From: Porites lobata
Lineage: Eukaryota; Cnidaria; Anthozoa; Scleractinia; Poritidae
Reading direction: 5' to 3'
DNA length: 64,000 nt
NCBI GenBank assembly: GCA_942486035.1
Contig: CALNXK010000022.1
Coordinates: forward strand, 400,001 to 464,000
Numbering within the stretch: the first letter of the stretch is position 1; each line of letters opens with the position of its first letter. The notes beneath the pieces were generated by a model, which was not told the DNA's origin, searched no databases, and worked only from the letters and a program-made list of their open reading frames with translations. Positions 22,514 through 32,884 of this stretch are shown here, one piece after another. Made by a program: the position numbers and the translations under genes.

Positions 22514-25500
22514 GTTATCATTCTTTCCTAACTTGGAAAGCTACTTTTCAATGACAGTAGAAAGTCATCTGTAATCAGTAATTCAAAAGATTGAAAATTA
22601 GCTGACGCACGTACACAGTGAATGGTAAAGGTTATTTAAGCACGGGCATACCACTTAAAAATATTTCCTTTTGAAGTCGGCTTTAATCTCACACAGGAAA
22701 AATGCTGATGGTGACATGCTTAGCTTGACCAGGGATTCCATAAGTTTAATACTTGATGCATTCTGCAATACAATGGATTTCTTGAACCGCTCTTTTCTAA
22801 AAAAATAGCTCTTTCAAATATTGTCTTCCGTTACATTTTCAGCTCCGAGGACCCGAGTTAAGTTATCATCAAACCCTGATTACATCAATGCTAACTGGAT
22901 AAGGGTATTTTGCTTTTTTGTTGTTGTTGTTTTCTTCTATTACACTTGCTTTGAATCATTTTTGTATTCCTAAGCTGCGTTTCCTTGGGAGAATTCAAGT
23001 ACTTTAATTTCGTTACGATAAAACAAAGAAATCACTTGCTGCCAGTAATATAGGCTATGTTGGCGTAGACAAAAAGGATTGTGGCGGTCGTCGAGTTTTC
23101 GCCGCTTGTCAGGTGGTTTTCATCCCAAATAAACGCGCCCAGGGATCATGAATCAGATTCAAACAAATCTGTATTTACATTCAGTCATCTTTTTAATCGA
23201 ATCGAAGAGTGGATAATTCTTTATTAGATCCAAAATATATTTGTTAGATTTTTGTAAAGAAACGAAAAACCTGTGTTTGTATTCAAAATTCCTGTTTTGG
23301 ATACTCCGAAAGATAGTTTCCTGAGTAAGGCAGAACTGAATATAATCCTCCATTCCTTTAGGATCACAAAGGACAGCAGCGTTACATAGCGACCCAACAT
23401 CCCCTGTACGAGACCGCGGAGGATTTCTGGAGAATGGTTTGGGAACGAGAGTCTCGATTGGTTGTCATGGTAAACGAGGAAGAAAAAGAAAAACCGGTAA
23501 AAGCGAGGTGTCATTTAAAACGTAAATAAAGATTTTCATCTTAATTATGCGCTGGTAAATTGGAAACTTTAACAAAAGGAGTGAGACCAAAAAAATAGGC
23601 CTTTAGTGACTGCTATGTGTACGTAACCAATTTCACAGATATGAATCACTTATAGTTATGTTTGTGTCAATGCTAGACGGAATTTATGAATTATCTGCCA
23701 AGAGGAGAAGGAAACACCAAGAGCTTTGGAGGCATCGAGGTCACTATTAAACAAATTGTGAAGAAAGCTGACTACACGATGACTATTTTAAATGTGGCGG
23801 ACAGCAAGGTAGACTGCAATTTTACTTGATAGCGAGTAAGCTGAGCGAGACTAAAACTACCTTTCACAAATATGTCTTCTGTTTTCAATATGTATTCATC
23901 ACTTCTTTAATTAGAATTCCACGCTTCGAAAAATTTAGAGCTACCTTGCACAGTATAGGATAGCAAACAGTACCGCAGGGAAAGACTACTACTACTAGGC
24001 ATCCTTCATTTGAACTACAGTCAACAAACACACGAGTTTATAATCGATATCGGTCGGGCATATGGACCTATCGTCACGGTGGGAATATTGGTAAAACCAA
24101 TCAAACAATGACTTATCCTTCATTTGGGAAACGTACTTTGTTCTTAAGCACACAAGCATAGCCGCCCTGACGTCATATATTCACTTGACATATATGCACA
24201 TCCCCTTGACATCTCCAAAATGCAATGAGTGGATTAAGTAAATTGAAGTTTCGGATCTGGAAATCATTAGCAAGTTAGCCTAGTATGAGTTAGTTTAGAG
24301 CGCGGAAAATTCGCGTAACTGAAGTGTGGCAGCGGGCACGTTCTCTATCCTCCTTTATTTTCTCTTGTATTGAGGTCAATTATTAATGCAAAATACTTTC
24401 TCAACTCTGATTGGCTTGAACTAGATCAATAGTACAGCGACGCTCCTACATAGTTTATGGGACAATACTATTTTACGATTAACTTTGTGTTAGTCTGAAA
24501 TGTCAACCATCTGCTCACACCACCCCCCACCTCCTTCCAACGGTCCCTTAACCGGTAATGAAATATTTCAGACTAACTTTGTCCCTTATTAATGAAATAT
24601 TGCTTATCATTGCAGAAAGCCTCATCCCCGCGCGAAGTCTCTCACATGAAATTCACCTCGTGGAAGGAGCGTGCCATGCCAAACGTGGCCTTGTTTGTTG
24701 GGTTCGTAACGGCAACGAGGGAAGCGAGGAAGAAGTATGGCGATATCAAAGCTCCTACTATTGTACACTGCAGGTTTGTAAAATTACATGTTTTTGGGGT
24801 GGTTTATCTCTTACATTGTATCTTTTCCAATTATTCTTTAGATCAAATAAGGCCGTTTAAAACTGATTGTCATCAATATCAAAAGAATCAATCAAATTTG
24901 AAAGTAAATACATGTTGGCGGTAGCAGCAATTTCGTCTGCTGGACTTGGGTGTGGCTCCTGGGAAGATGGAGGGAAAATAAAAAAAGGGAGAGCGATACA
25001 AAACCAAAGCATTCGCGAAATTTCTTTTTAGACGTTGTTTTGTGTTTACGGTTTTAAAGTGCTAACTATAGTTTTTTGGTTCTCAGCTACGATATCGGAA
25101 CGTGCATCCATAATATCCCACTGTTAACGCTTAAGGTTGAGTAAAACGGTGAACAAAAACATACAACTTTCTTTGCAGCATTGCTGCAAAACGAGTTCAA
25201 AAGCGATGTTTTGCACGATTTAGTACCCAGGAATTACACCTTTGTTGCAAAAACAATGTTGTTTCGGGTTGTAAAACGAGCAACATTCCTTTTTAACTCC
25301 CTTTCAGAAGCAATGTTGCAAAAACAGTTGCATGAGTGTGTTTTGCCCGTTTTACCGTAGCTATATAATACTTCTTTGCATTCCCTTTCAGTGATGGCCT
25401 AGGTTTTACCGGGGTGTATATTACTGTGGATATTGGCGTTAAGAGTCACGAGGAGAGTAAGACATCAGTTGTTGATGTCTTTGAGCTGTCAAAGAATCTT

Positions 25501-27195
25501 AGGCGTGACAGACATGGTATTGTTTGTTCCTTGGAACATTACAACTTTATCTACCAGGTTAGTGGAAAATCAAAGAGGAAACGCACTCTACTCTTGTTTT
25601 TAGCGTTTATTAGCCAATTCTTTGTCTCTGACATTTGTTCAGTACCACGACTAATGTTGTCATGACTTGATGAGAATGCCTATGGGAGCGTGGCTTTAAT
25701 CTTCAAGATCGTCGTTTCATCACTGAATAACGATCGTCACGACTTCGATTTCGGAAAGAAAGAGTCTCAAGACTAATTTCGTAGAAACGAGCTGACGTAC
25801 GCAATAATATTGAGACAAGGGTAACGTTGTACGAAAGAACGTATAGGTAAATATCAAAAAAGTGAAGAGTAAAATCGTACGAAGGGAACTCACGGAAAAC
25901 TGAAATTGTTGGCCGTCATAGAACATCACGGAAGTAGTAGTTCACGATTTGGAAAAGAAGTTAATAAATAAGTTTAAAGGAGAATGCATGGAAACCTCTC
26001 CTAAATGTTTGAGAATTTCAGTCTGAAGAAGTCTTTTACGGATTTTACGAAAACTTCCGAAAACAAATAAATAACTATTAAAACTGGGAGCTCCGTCAGT
26101 GTGCTAGCATTTTCATGGCTGACCTAACTGTCATACTGCCTTAAAGTCATGAACGGGCGACCAAAATGTTCAGTTTGGAGAACACTGAAACTTTTAAAAT
26201 CTATTCGCCAGCTGACGCCTGAATGAAAACGTTTATTTTGAGCCCTGGTATATAAAGTTGGAACGCTGTAATCCTCGACGACATTTTTTGCCATCCTGAA
26301 TGTAATGCCCTCTAATTTAGTTTGCAGCGTTTAACATTAGAAAGACGAACGAACAAAAAAGGCAAATAAACTCAGTCTTATTAAGCAAGTTAGATGGAAG
26401 GTCAGTAAAGCGGAGTTTGTTCTGATTCCTATAGGCACTATATGAGTATACTGTGAACTACGACGAGTCAGCTGAGGTAATTATAATTGATAGCAATTCG
26501 ATTGTCTATACTACAGTACTTCAGTTTTTGTTCTTATCCGTGGGTTATTCACCTTCTATACAATTCGTGTGATTTTAGTGTTAAAGTGAAAGGGTCTGTA
26601 GCCCTTTCTACAATAGGCTGATTTAGCAACAGAACAGGAACGCAGTTGACGACGGCGCCCGCAAATCAAACAACTGGCTTGACCAATGGCTGAGCGGCAA
26701 ACTGGGCACCGGAAGTAGAGTTTAGTCCTTTTCGTCGTCAAATGACGTTTCCGTTCTGTTGCTAAATCAGCCCATTAAAGACAATACCGTCACGTTGAGA
26801 AATGCTGATAGTGAGGCGCATTCCCCTTTTCTTATCTAAAGGCTAGCTGCGAGATCTTGCCATAAAACCCAACGAAGGCTGAATGTAGCTTTGTTTACTC
26901 AACTGGGTGGGTGGGACGTTGATAGGAAAGCAACCCTATGGTCCCCTAAGGGTGGGGGTGGAGTTGAACTGTGTAACCGGAAAAATCTATAGCTACTCCC
27001 TGGTATATAACGGGGCTTCAAGGCGTTTGCCATTTTTTAAATGCTGGTGTCATTGAACAGTAACTTCCTCGTTCTTCACGATATTTAATTTTGATAAGGT
27101 GCTAAGCGCACTGTTTTCAGACGCTTCTGCTTACTGCCATTTATAAAAAAAATATTCCTGTTTTTTTTTTTTGCTTTCAGGCACAAAAGCTGTGA
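7293..27195 (+). CDS. Gene 2: single-pass receptor with four SEA-like modules and a pseudo tyrosine-phosphatase domain
   Basis: The spliced model has 14 exons: 7293-7389, 9117-10930, 11337-11480, 12053-12241, 17184-17435, 17953-18159, 22043-22163, 22843-22904, 23362-23496, 23677-23808, 24616-24773, 25392-25557, 26435-26476, 27181-27195. It totals 3534 nt, or 1177 residues, with every junction in phase. Order: signal peptide (1-32), four SEA-like modules (about 62-475), Ser/Thr/Pro stalk (about 480-525), juxtamembrane module (530-637), membrane span (about 662-685), charged linker (686-900), PTP-like domain (about 920-1170). The start is the ATG at 7293, which opens a good signal peptide just after an acceptor at 7267. 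Weak points are the start of the 22043 exon, chosen to keep phase, and the GT donor at 17436. The phosphatase fold is kept, but four catalytic elements are altered. Family position among receptor phosphatases is uncertain; A-to-D in the P-loop recalls IA-2-type PTPs. Confidence 0.88.
8345..8400 (+). mobile_element. Possible Penelope-like remnant with hammerhead-like phrase
   Basis: CCTGATGAAGACTTGTAG is followed by ACACAGTCGAAAAGTCG. CTGATGA and GAAA are the two conserved hammerhead-ribozyme core strings, separated by a short GACT/AGTC stem. A second AGTC/GACT pair follows GAAA. A stem I partner was not found, so ribozyme activity is doubtful. It lies in gene 2's first intron. Confidence 0.35.
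9117..10930 (+). CDS. Gene 2 exon 2: four SEA-like modules, stalk and juxtamembrane module
   Basis: One exon carries the whole ectodomain. Four blocks of about 95-105 residues recur, each starting with a beta-strand-like phrase (VTFQVAIEF, FDVVLKLKA, FSVSFNLTF, FEVHFRLNV) and, in the first three, reaching a glycine phrase (MIGGLQVS, RLGNFTLI, QVGNVTLI). This pattern fits SEA-like ferredoxin folds. Many NxS/T sites suggest heavy N-glycosylation. A stalk with repeated TSPTxPKE phrases follows, offering O-glycosylation sites, then the module with WGEFC and RIIFIN that is shared with genes 3 and 4. Acceptor TTTGCAG at 9116 and donor GTATAG at 10931. Confidence 0.85.
11101..11265 (-). repeat. tRNA-derived SINE with conserved body (Nin-DC-like)
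   Basis: On the minus strand the head has an A-box-like GTGGCGCAGCGGC (around 11252-11240) and a decayed B box near GGGCACAAATCC. The body then reads GTTGGTTCTC, CCGAGAGG and GGGTACTCTGGTTTTCC. That body resembles the deeply conserved domain reported in several metazoan SINE families including cnidarian ones; the attribution is from memory. It sits in the intron just upstream of gene 2's membrane exon. Confidence 0.6.
11337..11480 (+). CDS. Gene 2 exon 3: transmembrane segment
   Basis: 48 codons in phase 0-0. About 20 linker residues are followed by WSITLIAIAGAVGLLLLTLA and a CCC membrane-cytosol junction that continues with VFCCGAKRRKK on the next exon. This gives a single-pass type I topology with palmitoylatable cysteines and a basic stop-transfer. 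The equivalent exons of genes 3 and 4 are 45 codons each. Confidence 0.9.
12496..16846. mobile_element. 4.35-kb element with about 1-kb terminal inverted repeats
   Basis: The left arm 12496-13555 and right arm 15785-16846 are inverted copies with modest divergence. Both tips read ACTCTTAAGAGCGAATGCAC on their own strand. Internal landmarks pair across the element, for example GACCCTGGGGTCAATT and CTCAGGTAAGGCACTGCAAA. The 2.2-kb centre has no convincing frame. It lies inside gene 2's intron between exons 12053-12241 and 17184-17435. Target duplication is unclear: TTAA occurs at both tips but is part of a palindrome. It could be a foldback or MULE-type element. Confidence 0.8.
15228..15298. 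repeat. Twin hairpins in the loop of the long-arm element
   Basis: Two adjacent short palindromes. TAGGACTTAAGCAATG and CATTGCTTAAGTCCTA are separated by one base (16-bp arms). AAAAGAGAAAGCA and TGCTTTCTCTTTT are separated by three (13-bp arms). Confidence 0.7.
17184..18159 (+). CDS. Gene 2 exons 5-6: cytoplasmic linker
   Basis: Exons 17184-17435 (84 codons) and 17953-18159 (69 codons) join in phase 0. The product is polar and Ser-rich, with VCYENQAYGL near the start, a Gly/Ser-rich stretch around the junction and a basic RGRRRSSAHS phrase that looks like a kinase target. It is the juxtamembrane linker between membrane span and PTP-like domain. The donor GTCTGT after GAG is weak; an alternative donor after CAG at 17368 would shorten the exon in frame. 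Confidence 0.75.
18357..18801 (+). mobile_element. GGAGTTA-unit MITE, copy 1
   Basis: It starts CACCGTAATTTTTAGGGAG and ends CTCCCTGAAAATTACAGTG, which are imperfect inverted copies, and the inverted repeat continues into GGAGTTATTATAACTCC. The whole interior consists of alternating TAACTCC and GGAGTTA words every 20-30 bases, so it could fold into a string of hairpins. It lies in gene 2's largest phosphatase-side intron. The copy at 21303 is nearly identical. Confidence 0.75.
19326..19550 (+). repeat. Interstitial telomere-like array (TTAGGG variants)
   Basis: About 225 bp of TTAGGG with variants (TTAGGTTAGGG, TTAAGG). The second half is organised as roughly three 35-bp units, each containing GGTTGGAGGTTAGGG and GGAATAGG. 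TTAGGG is the known telomere repeat of corals and other cnidarians. Here it lies inside an intron of gene 2. Confidence 0.85.
19551..21302. other. Intronic stretch between the telomere-like array and the second GGAGTTA element
   Basis: No gene or family could be supported. Short frames on both strands near 20633-21269 lack splice support and recognisable domains. A poly-A run sits at 21125-21141. The segment is bounded by two same-orientation, near-identical GGAGTTA elements. Confidence 0.5.
21303..21749 (+). mobile_element. GGAGTTA-unit MITE, copy 2
   Basis: Same orientation as the copy at 18357 and almost identical over its full length, including the internal GGTACAGGATAAC word that occurs twice. 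The flanks differ (AATATA before, TGTTTA after), so this is not part of a longer visible duplication. Confidence 0.75.
22043..27195 (+). CDS. Gene 2 exons 7-14: degenerate tyrosine-phosphatase domain
   Basis: Eight exons code for a full-length PTP fold. Landmarks in order: KNRSPDVLPAPRTRVKLSS (equivalent to the KNRY pTyr loop, Tyr replaced by Ser936), DYINANWIR, RYIATQHPLYETAEDFWRMV, YLPRGEG, FTSWKERAMPN (WPD loop reading WKE at 1067-1069), VHCSDGLGFTG (Cys1103 kept, Arg replaced by Phe1109), GIVCSLEHYNF (Q-loop Gln replaced by Cys1149), then ALYEYTVNYD. The last exon adds AQKL and TGA. Structural positions are kept while all four catalytic elements are changed, which points to a pseudophosphatase. 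Gene 1 shares the WKE and F substitutions, so they predate the duplication. Confidence 0.88.
22262..22515 (+). repeat. tRNA-derived SINE with (ATT)n tail
   Basis: Head with GCGTGGTCGAGCAGATGC and a B box GAGTTCAAGTCCC (about 22307-22319), then a second B-box-like word GAGTTCAAATCCTCGG and a tail of ATT repeats (22475-22515). A relative on the same strand lies at 49325-49540. It is intronic in gene 2. Confidence 0.65.
25138..25372. mobile_element. MITE in gene 2 intron
   Basis: Ends GTAAAACGG and CCGTTTTAC are inverted. The interior is rich in TTGCAAAA, AACATTGCT and similar words on both strands. It lies just upstream of the exon that completes the P-loop. Confidence 0.55.
26616..26772. mobile_element. 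MITE with 20-bp inverted ends
   Basis: Left end GGCTGATTTAGCAACAGAAC, right end GTTCTGTTGCTAAATCAGCC: perfect inverted copies. The interior is non-coding. It lies in gene 2's last intron. Confidence 0.75.
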
Positions 27196-27718
27196 GATCA
27201 TGGTTTCATTAGTAACCGGCGCAGCAGCTGGACTCATTACCAAAAGTAGTAGAGAAACGTATAAACCATAGCATTCACTTCAAGGGCGGATCCAGCTTTT
27301 TTGGGGAGTTAGGTCTTTTGTAGTCTTTTTTTATTACATTTTGAATGATAACCGTTTGTCTTAAAGAATGTGCCAGTTGTAAGATTTTCACTCGATCAGT
27401 TGTTGTAAGCTTCTGTTAGGTATTTATTTAAAACCGCTCTAAGGCCAATCACGACCTTACGATTCTTTTTTCCTTTCACAAGGCATGTTAGAAAAATAGT
27501 CAATGTCGCGTGCTAATACTAATTGTAACGGTAACGAACTATTGTTAATTACTTTTATACAAAATCTAGACTATATATTGAGCTATTAACTTCGCTGTTG
27601 GCATTAAACTTTTTTTACACTATATTTATTGCGTGTATTTTGTGGTTTGCAAGAAATAATCTACATTATTATACATTGTACTCACTATCTGTCTTCTCAT
27701 TGGCTAAGAGCCTACAGC

Positions 27719-27819
27719 TAATTTTGGAAATCAACGCAACCTACAGATAAGTTAGTTATCTGCAAGCAAATAACTGAGTAATCTGTAGGTTGCACCCACA
27801 ATGCTTGATTTCCAAAAAC
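27719..27819. repeat. Imperfect hairpin repeat
   Basis: The left phrase TTTTGGAAATCAACGCAACC and the word CTACAGAT pair with ATCTGTAG, GGTTGC and TTGATTTCCAAAA on the right. This is a MITE-like inverted repeat downstream of gene 2. Confidence 0.55.
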
Positions 27820-27906
27820 AATTTTAATACAGGTTCCTTGCGACGGTGTGTTTGTCGTTATTTTCTTCAAAACAAAGTATAATAAAACAATTATTAGATT
27901 CGTTTT

Positions 27907-28009
27907 TTGTGATATCATAAATAATCAAAGTCTCGCTAAGTGTTATCAGCCTCGACCTTCGGCAAGGCTGATAACACTTAGTCGACCTTGATTATTCCGG
28001 ATATCACAG
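27907..28009. repeat. Hairpin element with GTGTTATC core
   Basis: Arms of about 48 bp. GTGATATC, AATAATCAA and AAGTGTTATCAGCC on the left pair with GGCTGATAACACTT, TTGATTATT and GATATCAC on the right, around a short loop. The core resembles that of the palindrome at 49978-50129. Confidence 0.75.
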
Positions 28010-29329
28010 AAACCTCATCCAATGATTGTTTAGAATACCCGAGGATAAAGTCCACATGTCGTTGATCACTTTTCAATAAGTGTGGGGTGTGGGAAACGAG
28101 CTATCCCGTGGAGCGCTGGGCCAGCTCCAGCCATGGGATCTGTTCCTGTCTCTGCAGCCCATCCACCGATTCTCAAGATTAGGATTTTCAACAGTGCTTG
28201 AACTATTTTCCACGAAGTACTAGCTTCTCTGGTTTAACGTTCTGAATGAAGGCGTTCAAGACATTACATAAAATTAAGCTACCATACTCATCACTGTAAG
28301 CTAGAGACCTCCGCTCCCCACCTCTTTACTAATTTTATCTTTGTGCCACATTTATAACCCAGAAAAAGAGTTATGAGACCCCCACTACGAAATTTCAATG
28401 ACCTGTTCAGATTCAACTGTTCTCAACGTTTTGAAAAAAAAAAATCAATTAGGGCGCGCTTTTCGACTACGGCAAACTCAAAGCAAGGGGCACACATACC
28501 CACAGCCTGGCCAGTACCTTACGCATGCGCACAACCATATCCCCCGGGCGGAGGCAACCATGCTGATGAGCCCTAATAAGCCAGGGTAGCCTGTGCGTGA
28601 ACAGGCTGTTCATAGCTGCCACCTCCAAGGTGATATGGCTGTGCGCATGCGTGAGGTACTGGCCAGGCGATGGTTTGGTCTATGTGTGGCCTTTATTATC
28701 TTTTCAATTAGCCTGCGTTGCAGGCGGCCCATGCGTGTATCGTTTGAAGCCATTGAAATAGTCCGGCCCGGTCTATGAAAGGCGGTGTAGGGTGTCTGCG
28801 ACGTAAGCTATTTTCGACGGGCGCCAGCTTACAGTGCACCGATCGAAATCATGCAGCCAATTACAACCTACAGACGCGACCTTTTAAATCCGCTTAAGAA
28901 AGCCTGTGTTTCCTGAGAGGTCCGTCAGAGTGAATACGTAAACGTTAATTATATTTTTGACTTGGGGTGGCATGTCTTTTTGCAAACCGCGGCAATGGTA
29001 GCGAAGAAATATGCTGGTAGATGACAAAATACAAGCTTGTGTCAAGCAAATATGTCTCTTAGGTGTTGTACGTAATGTTTCGACTAGAAAAACACTGTCT
29101 GGTAAAACATTTTGCTTTCTTAAAAGACGTTTTCTATTGATATGTAAATTTTGTGCTTTGAGTAACTTATTGTTTTTTTTAACGAGCCTCTGATTGGCGG
29201 AGATAAATTTTTTAAGCAAGGGCTGGCTTACAAAAAAGGACCCGATCCTAATAAAGGATCCAAACAGCAATAAGTGAAAATATTAAACAAAAGAAGCAAG
29301 GCTGATTTTACAGTCGGAAATATATATAT

Positions 29330-29400
29330 TTTTTACCGATGTTTTGGAAGGCATGGCCTTCTTTCTTCAGGGTGTTACTGACATACAGAGACAGCGGCTG
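29330..29400 (-). mobile_element. Possible Penelope-like or LINE 3'-end remnant
   Basis: On the minus strand it reads CCTGAAGAAAGAAGGCCATG followed by CCTTCCAAAACATCGG. This fits the CTGAAGAAG-stem-CGAAACG signature often seen at the ends of Penelope-like elements and related retroelements. A comparable plus-strand phrase lies at 8352-8395. The match is from memory and the core is degraded. Confidence 0.4.
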
Positions 29401-29740
29401 GTAATCAAGCCTACTGATTGGCCCTCAACCAACTTTCTCGGAATGTATTGTCATTTCTATAATACGATTGGCCAAGTTTGTCTAAGTAGCCCCGGATACA
29501 GTGGTCGCACTGTAACTTCAAGAAGCATATAAATCAAAAGTGACCCTGAGCTAGCCTTTTTACAGGCTCTCAGATAGTAAGGGAGGTCGCAAAAGCAGGC
29601 CAAGCGGAAATTTTGCCTGTCATCTGACCTCTCTCTTCAAAGGAAGTCGATTCTTTACTGAGGCAAAACTGGGTGTAGATCTTCTTAGGTCGGTTGGTCC
29701 ACTTTAAAGTCCAGAATGTAACTAGACAGACTTGCCTCTT

Positions 29741-30190
29741 ATAGTAATTTTCAAGGAGTTTTAATAACTCATCTAGTGGGGCTAATTTAACTCCTTACAG
29801 TGGAGTTATTTTTTGGGGAGTTATTTTAACTCCAAAAAGGAGTATAAAAAACTCTTTTTCAGGGGTAAAAGTGACCCCAACTTTTGAGGAGTTAACATAA
29901 CCCCAAAAAAGGAGTTATCCTGTACCTAACATTTTTACTCCACTTTCAGAGCTAAATTAACTCCAAAAAGAGTAAAAACAAGCCATGTAAGGAGTAAAAG
30001 TAACCCCATTTCGGAGTTATTTTAACTCCAGACTGGGAGTAAAAAGAACTCTTTTTCAGGAGTAGTGAATGACCCCAAATTCGGAGTTAAATTAGGAGTT
30101 AAAATAACCCCCAAAAAGGGGTTATCCTGTTCCCAAAATTTTCACTCCATTTTTTTTTTGAGTTATAATAACTCCCTAAAAATTACGGTG
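29741..30190 (-). mobile_element. GGAGTTA-unit MITE, copy 3 (inverted)
   Basis: Same family as the copies at 18357 and 21303 but in opposite orientation: the CACCGTAATTTTTAGGGAG end lies at 30190 and the other, decayed, end at 29741. It has more substitutions than copies 1 and 2. Confidence 0.7.
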
Positions 30191-32225
30191 CTTTTGATTC
30201 AGTGAGATGTCAGATAACACAGAGGAGCTACCCCACCACACCCTCAAGATCTTGTGATGAGTTTTTCTATAAGTTAAAAAATGTAGAGCTTCAAAAAGTC
30301 TTACTGGGAAGTTTGACGAATCATTCCATAGGCGTTGGGGAAAATTAGATTCAGATTATCCAGTTTGATCTGATGACACAAAACGTAAACCTACGCTGGA
30401 ATCTCGATATATATTAAATTGGGCGAAGCAGGGACAGGTAAAATATGCTCGTTATAACTGGGCTGAATAACAACTTGTATTAAAAGACCAAGGACCTCTC
30501 GTTGAACCTGCTTCGTATATACCTACAGCACAGAAGTTTTTTGGCATTCTGTGTTCGTGTCATGAGTGTTTTTTTATTAGTCTAAAACAATATCATTATA
30601 TGCTCTTTTGTAAGAACATTGTTAAATATTGAAATTATAAATTCTTATCAAGTTTACTAGTAATATTAATTGACCAATTTTTTTTGTCATTTTTTGCTTT
30701 CTTTTTTTCCCTTGTTTCTTTTACAGTCTTTTTTTCTCTCTCTCTGTCTTTCTCACACCAATAAATTTGTTTTAACGTTTTAAACGATGTCAGTGTATCC
30801 ATTCCAGTTAAAAGCTTGAGTTGTGCGAAAGAGTAAAAGAAGAAAAGCAAATGCAGTGGACAAAAAGATATATTTCTTTCTGTCACATAGCCATCAGAGC
30901 AGCTCAAGTTGGTTCTGAAATCTTCAAATTTGTTTCGTTCAATTCTTGCATTTGTCGTGCTTAATCTCACACAACAATAGTAGACTTGCATATCAGCCTT
31001 GTGAGCCTTCTCGAGGCCGGAAATGTCAATCTTGTCAAAACCCACACAAAAGAATCAATACGAATGTTTACTTTTCTAGCATTCCTGTCATTTCATTTTA
31101 TGTCAAAGAGCCTCAAAGAGATCTCTACTCCGCGTCGGGTCGTAGGTTCAAACAAAGCATTCATACTGAGTTTGCGTTGGTTTCTGTAACGACGCTAAAA
31201 CTCGTATCTTGATTGTTTAATTCGTTTTCTGTTGTAAATACTCTCAGATTGAGGTAAGTCTTTAATTCTTTTAATTCCAAGCTGATATAGGTACTTTCTA
31301 TCAGTGCTTCTTGTAAGTGTTTAGAATTCATGTTCAATTTTGTTATGAATCGTAAGTTCTTCCAGTGTTACACGCCGTGTTGATTTCGATATACCAATGA
31401 AAGAGAATCACTGTTTTTACGGTTGCTAAACTAAAATCCATACTAAGGGGAATAACTTTTAATGGATCTTTCACTCGTTAAGAGCCGTATTAAACTATCT
31501 GGATCCAACAATACATCTACTAGAAAGTCTTGTTGTTGTTGCCGTCGATGTCTTTTTTTGTTTTCGGAAATACTCTGGATGTTTGCCCACTTCTGAAGAT
31601 GCTCGAGTTCAATCTGTTAGTAATCTGTCATATCTGGAAACATTTTAGACCCATTTTAAGACAAAAAATATCGTTAATAGCTTTCCCCCTATATTTTCTT
31701 TCTGGCACACAATGTGTGCGATATTCTATTGCTTTCAGATTTGCATAAAAAGCTGTGCCAAAGCACCCGTTTCGTTCACCCGATTGAACGAGACACCAAT
31801 ACGTCACGCATGCCTTAAAACCACCACCGAACGGAGTAAGATGACCTCGGAGAGATATAATAGATCCTTATACTGATTTGACAAAGAGAAAACTGTTTGA
31901 GCACGCACTTGCTTGTAGGCTTAAGCAATTGAAGTGTGATCAACGTTTTCGAAAATCTATAAATGTGTGTCACTGAGGCATGCGCACTATTAACAGGGTG
32001 CCATGATCGAGAAAACTGGATTTTCTCCGCCTCCCCTCCAATACAAGGCGAGGTAGAAACTGTGGACATAATCGAGAAAAGATTTCCCCAGCACCTTAAA
32101 AAGCTTTTCAGTGTATGTTTCTCTCATTGACTGGACTCACTGCTGGACGACCAACCCGACTGGTTACAGGTGATTGACAGCTGCCTGTATAATAGATCCT
32201 GACCCAGTACCGACTGATAATCACG

Positions 32226-32620
32226 GCCCGGGAGGGGGGGTACTCAACAAAGTTTTATACGGGGAAGCTCCGCCCCGAGGTCCAACTCTTACCCTTTTGT
32301 GTACCATTTTGGACAGAAAAGTTATCCTTTTCTTATACCTTTAATTGATCAAATAGTACCCCTTTCAAACATTGTTAGAACTTTGCATCTCTTTTAACTG
32401 CTGTGAATGAAGTGTCTTTCAAGTATTGAGTAATTAAACGTCTTCTCCACTTTTCCAGAGTCATAGTGCATCTGTCAGCTTGGACTGTTTATAAACCGAA
32501 ATGACAGATTTCCCTACCCTTTCATATATCTGAAATAAGCCCCAAAAAGGCACCCCTTTCGGGCGGAGCTTCCCCGTATAGGCCATTGTAGGGAGCACCC
32601 TCCCCGGGGATCAAGGTCTG
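32226..32620. mobile_element. Inverted-repeat element
   Basis: TATACGGGGAAGCTCCGCCC on the left pairs exactly with GGGCGGAGCTTCCCCGTATA on the right. The outer ends CCCGGGAGGG and CCTCCCCGGGG also pair. The arms are about 50-60 bp and the interior is non-coding. Confidence 0.7.
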
Positions 32621-32884
32621 GATGGCCGACAAACATTTTCTGTTTAAGGGTACAAAAATAATCAGTAAGCCGGTCATGCTTGTTGATTTACTGAATGACT
32701 GACGGACGGACTCTGGCTGATCATTTGATTTTATCCGACTGCCCATTGATGGATTTGTAACGTTAAAAAGATCAGGAGGAACTTTGACCAGAGCGATGAG
32801 CTTCGAACATGCTATTTGATCATGAGTTGCTGATACAACAAGACTTAATTTCCCTTTGTTTTTAGGTCAGCAGAGTTTAATATC

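Larger units (their letters stand above)
27196..32865. other. Intergenic region between genes 2 and 3
   Basis: No supported gene. It holds a hairpin repeat (27719-27819), a strong hairpin (27907-28009), an inverted pair around CATGCGCACA (about 28500-28670), a Penelope-like remnant (29330-29400), a GGAGTTA MITE (29741-30190) and an inverted-repeat element (32226-32620). A possible poly-A signal AATAAA occurs near 27880, but it is far from the gene 2 stop. Confidence 0.55.
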
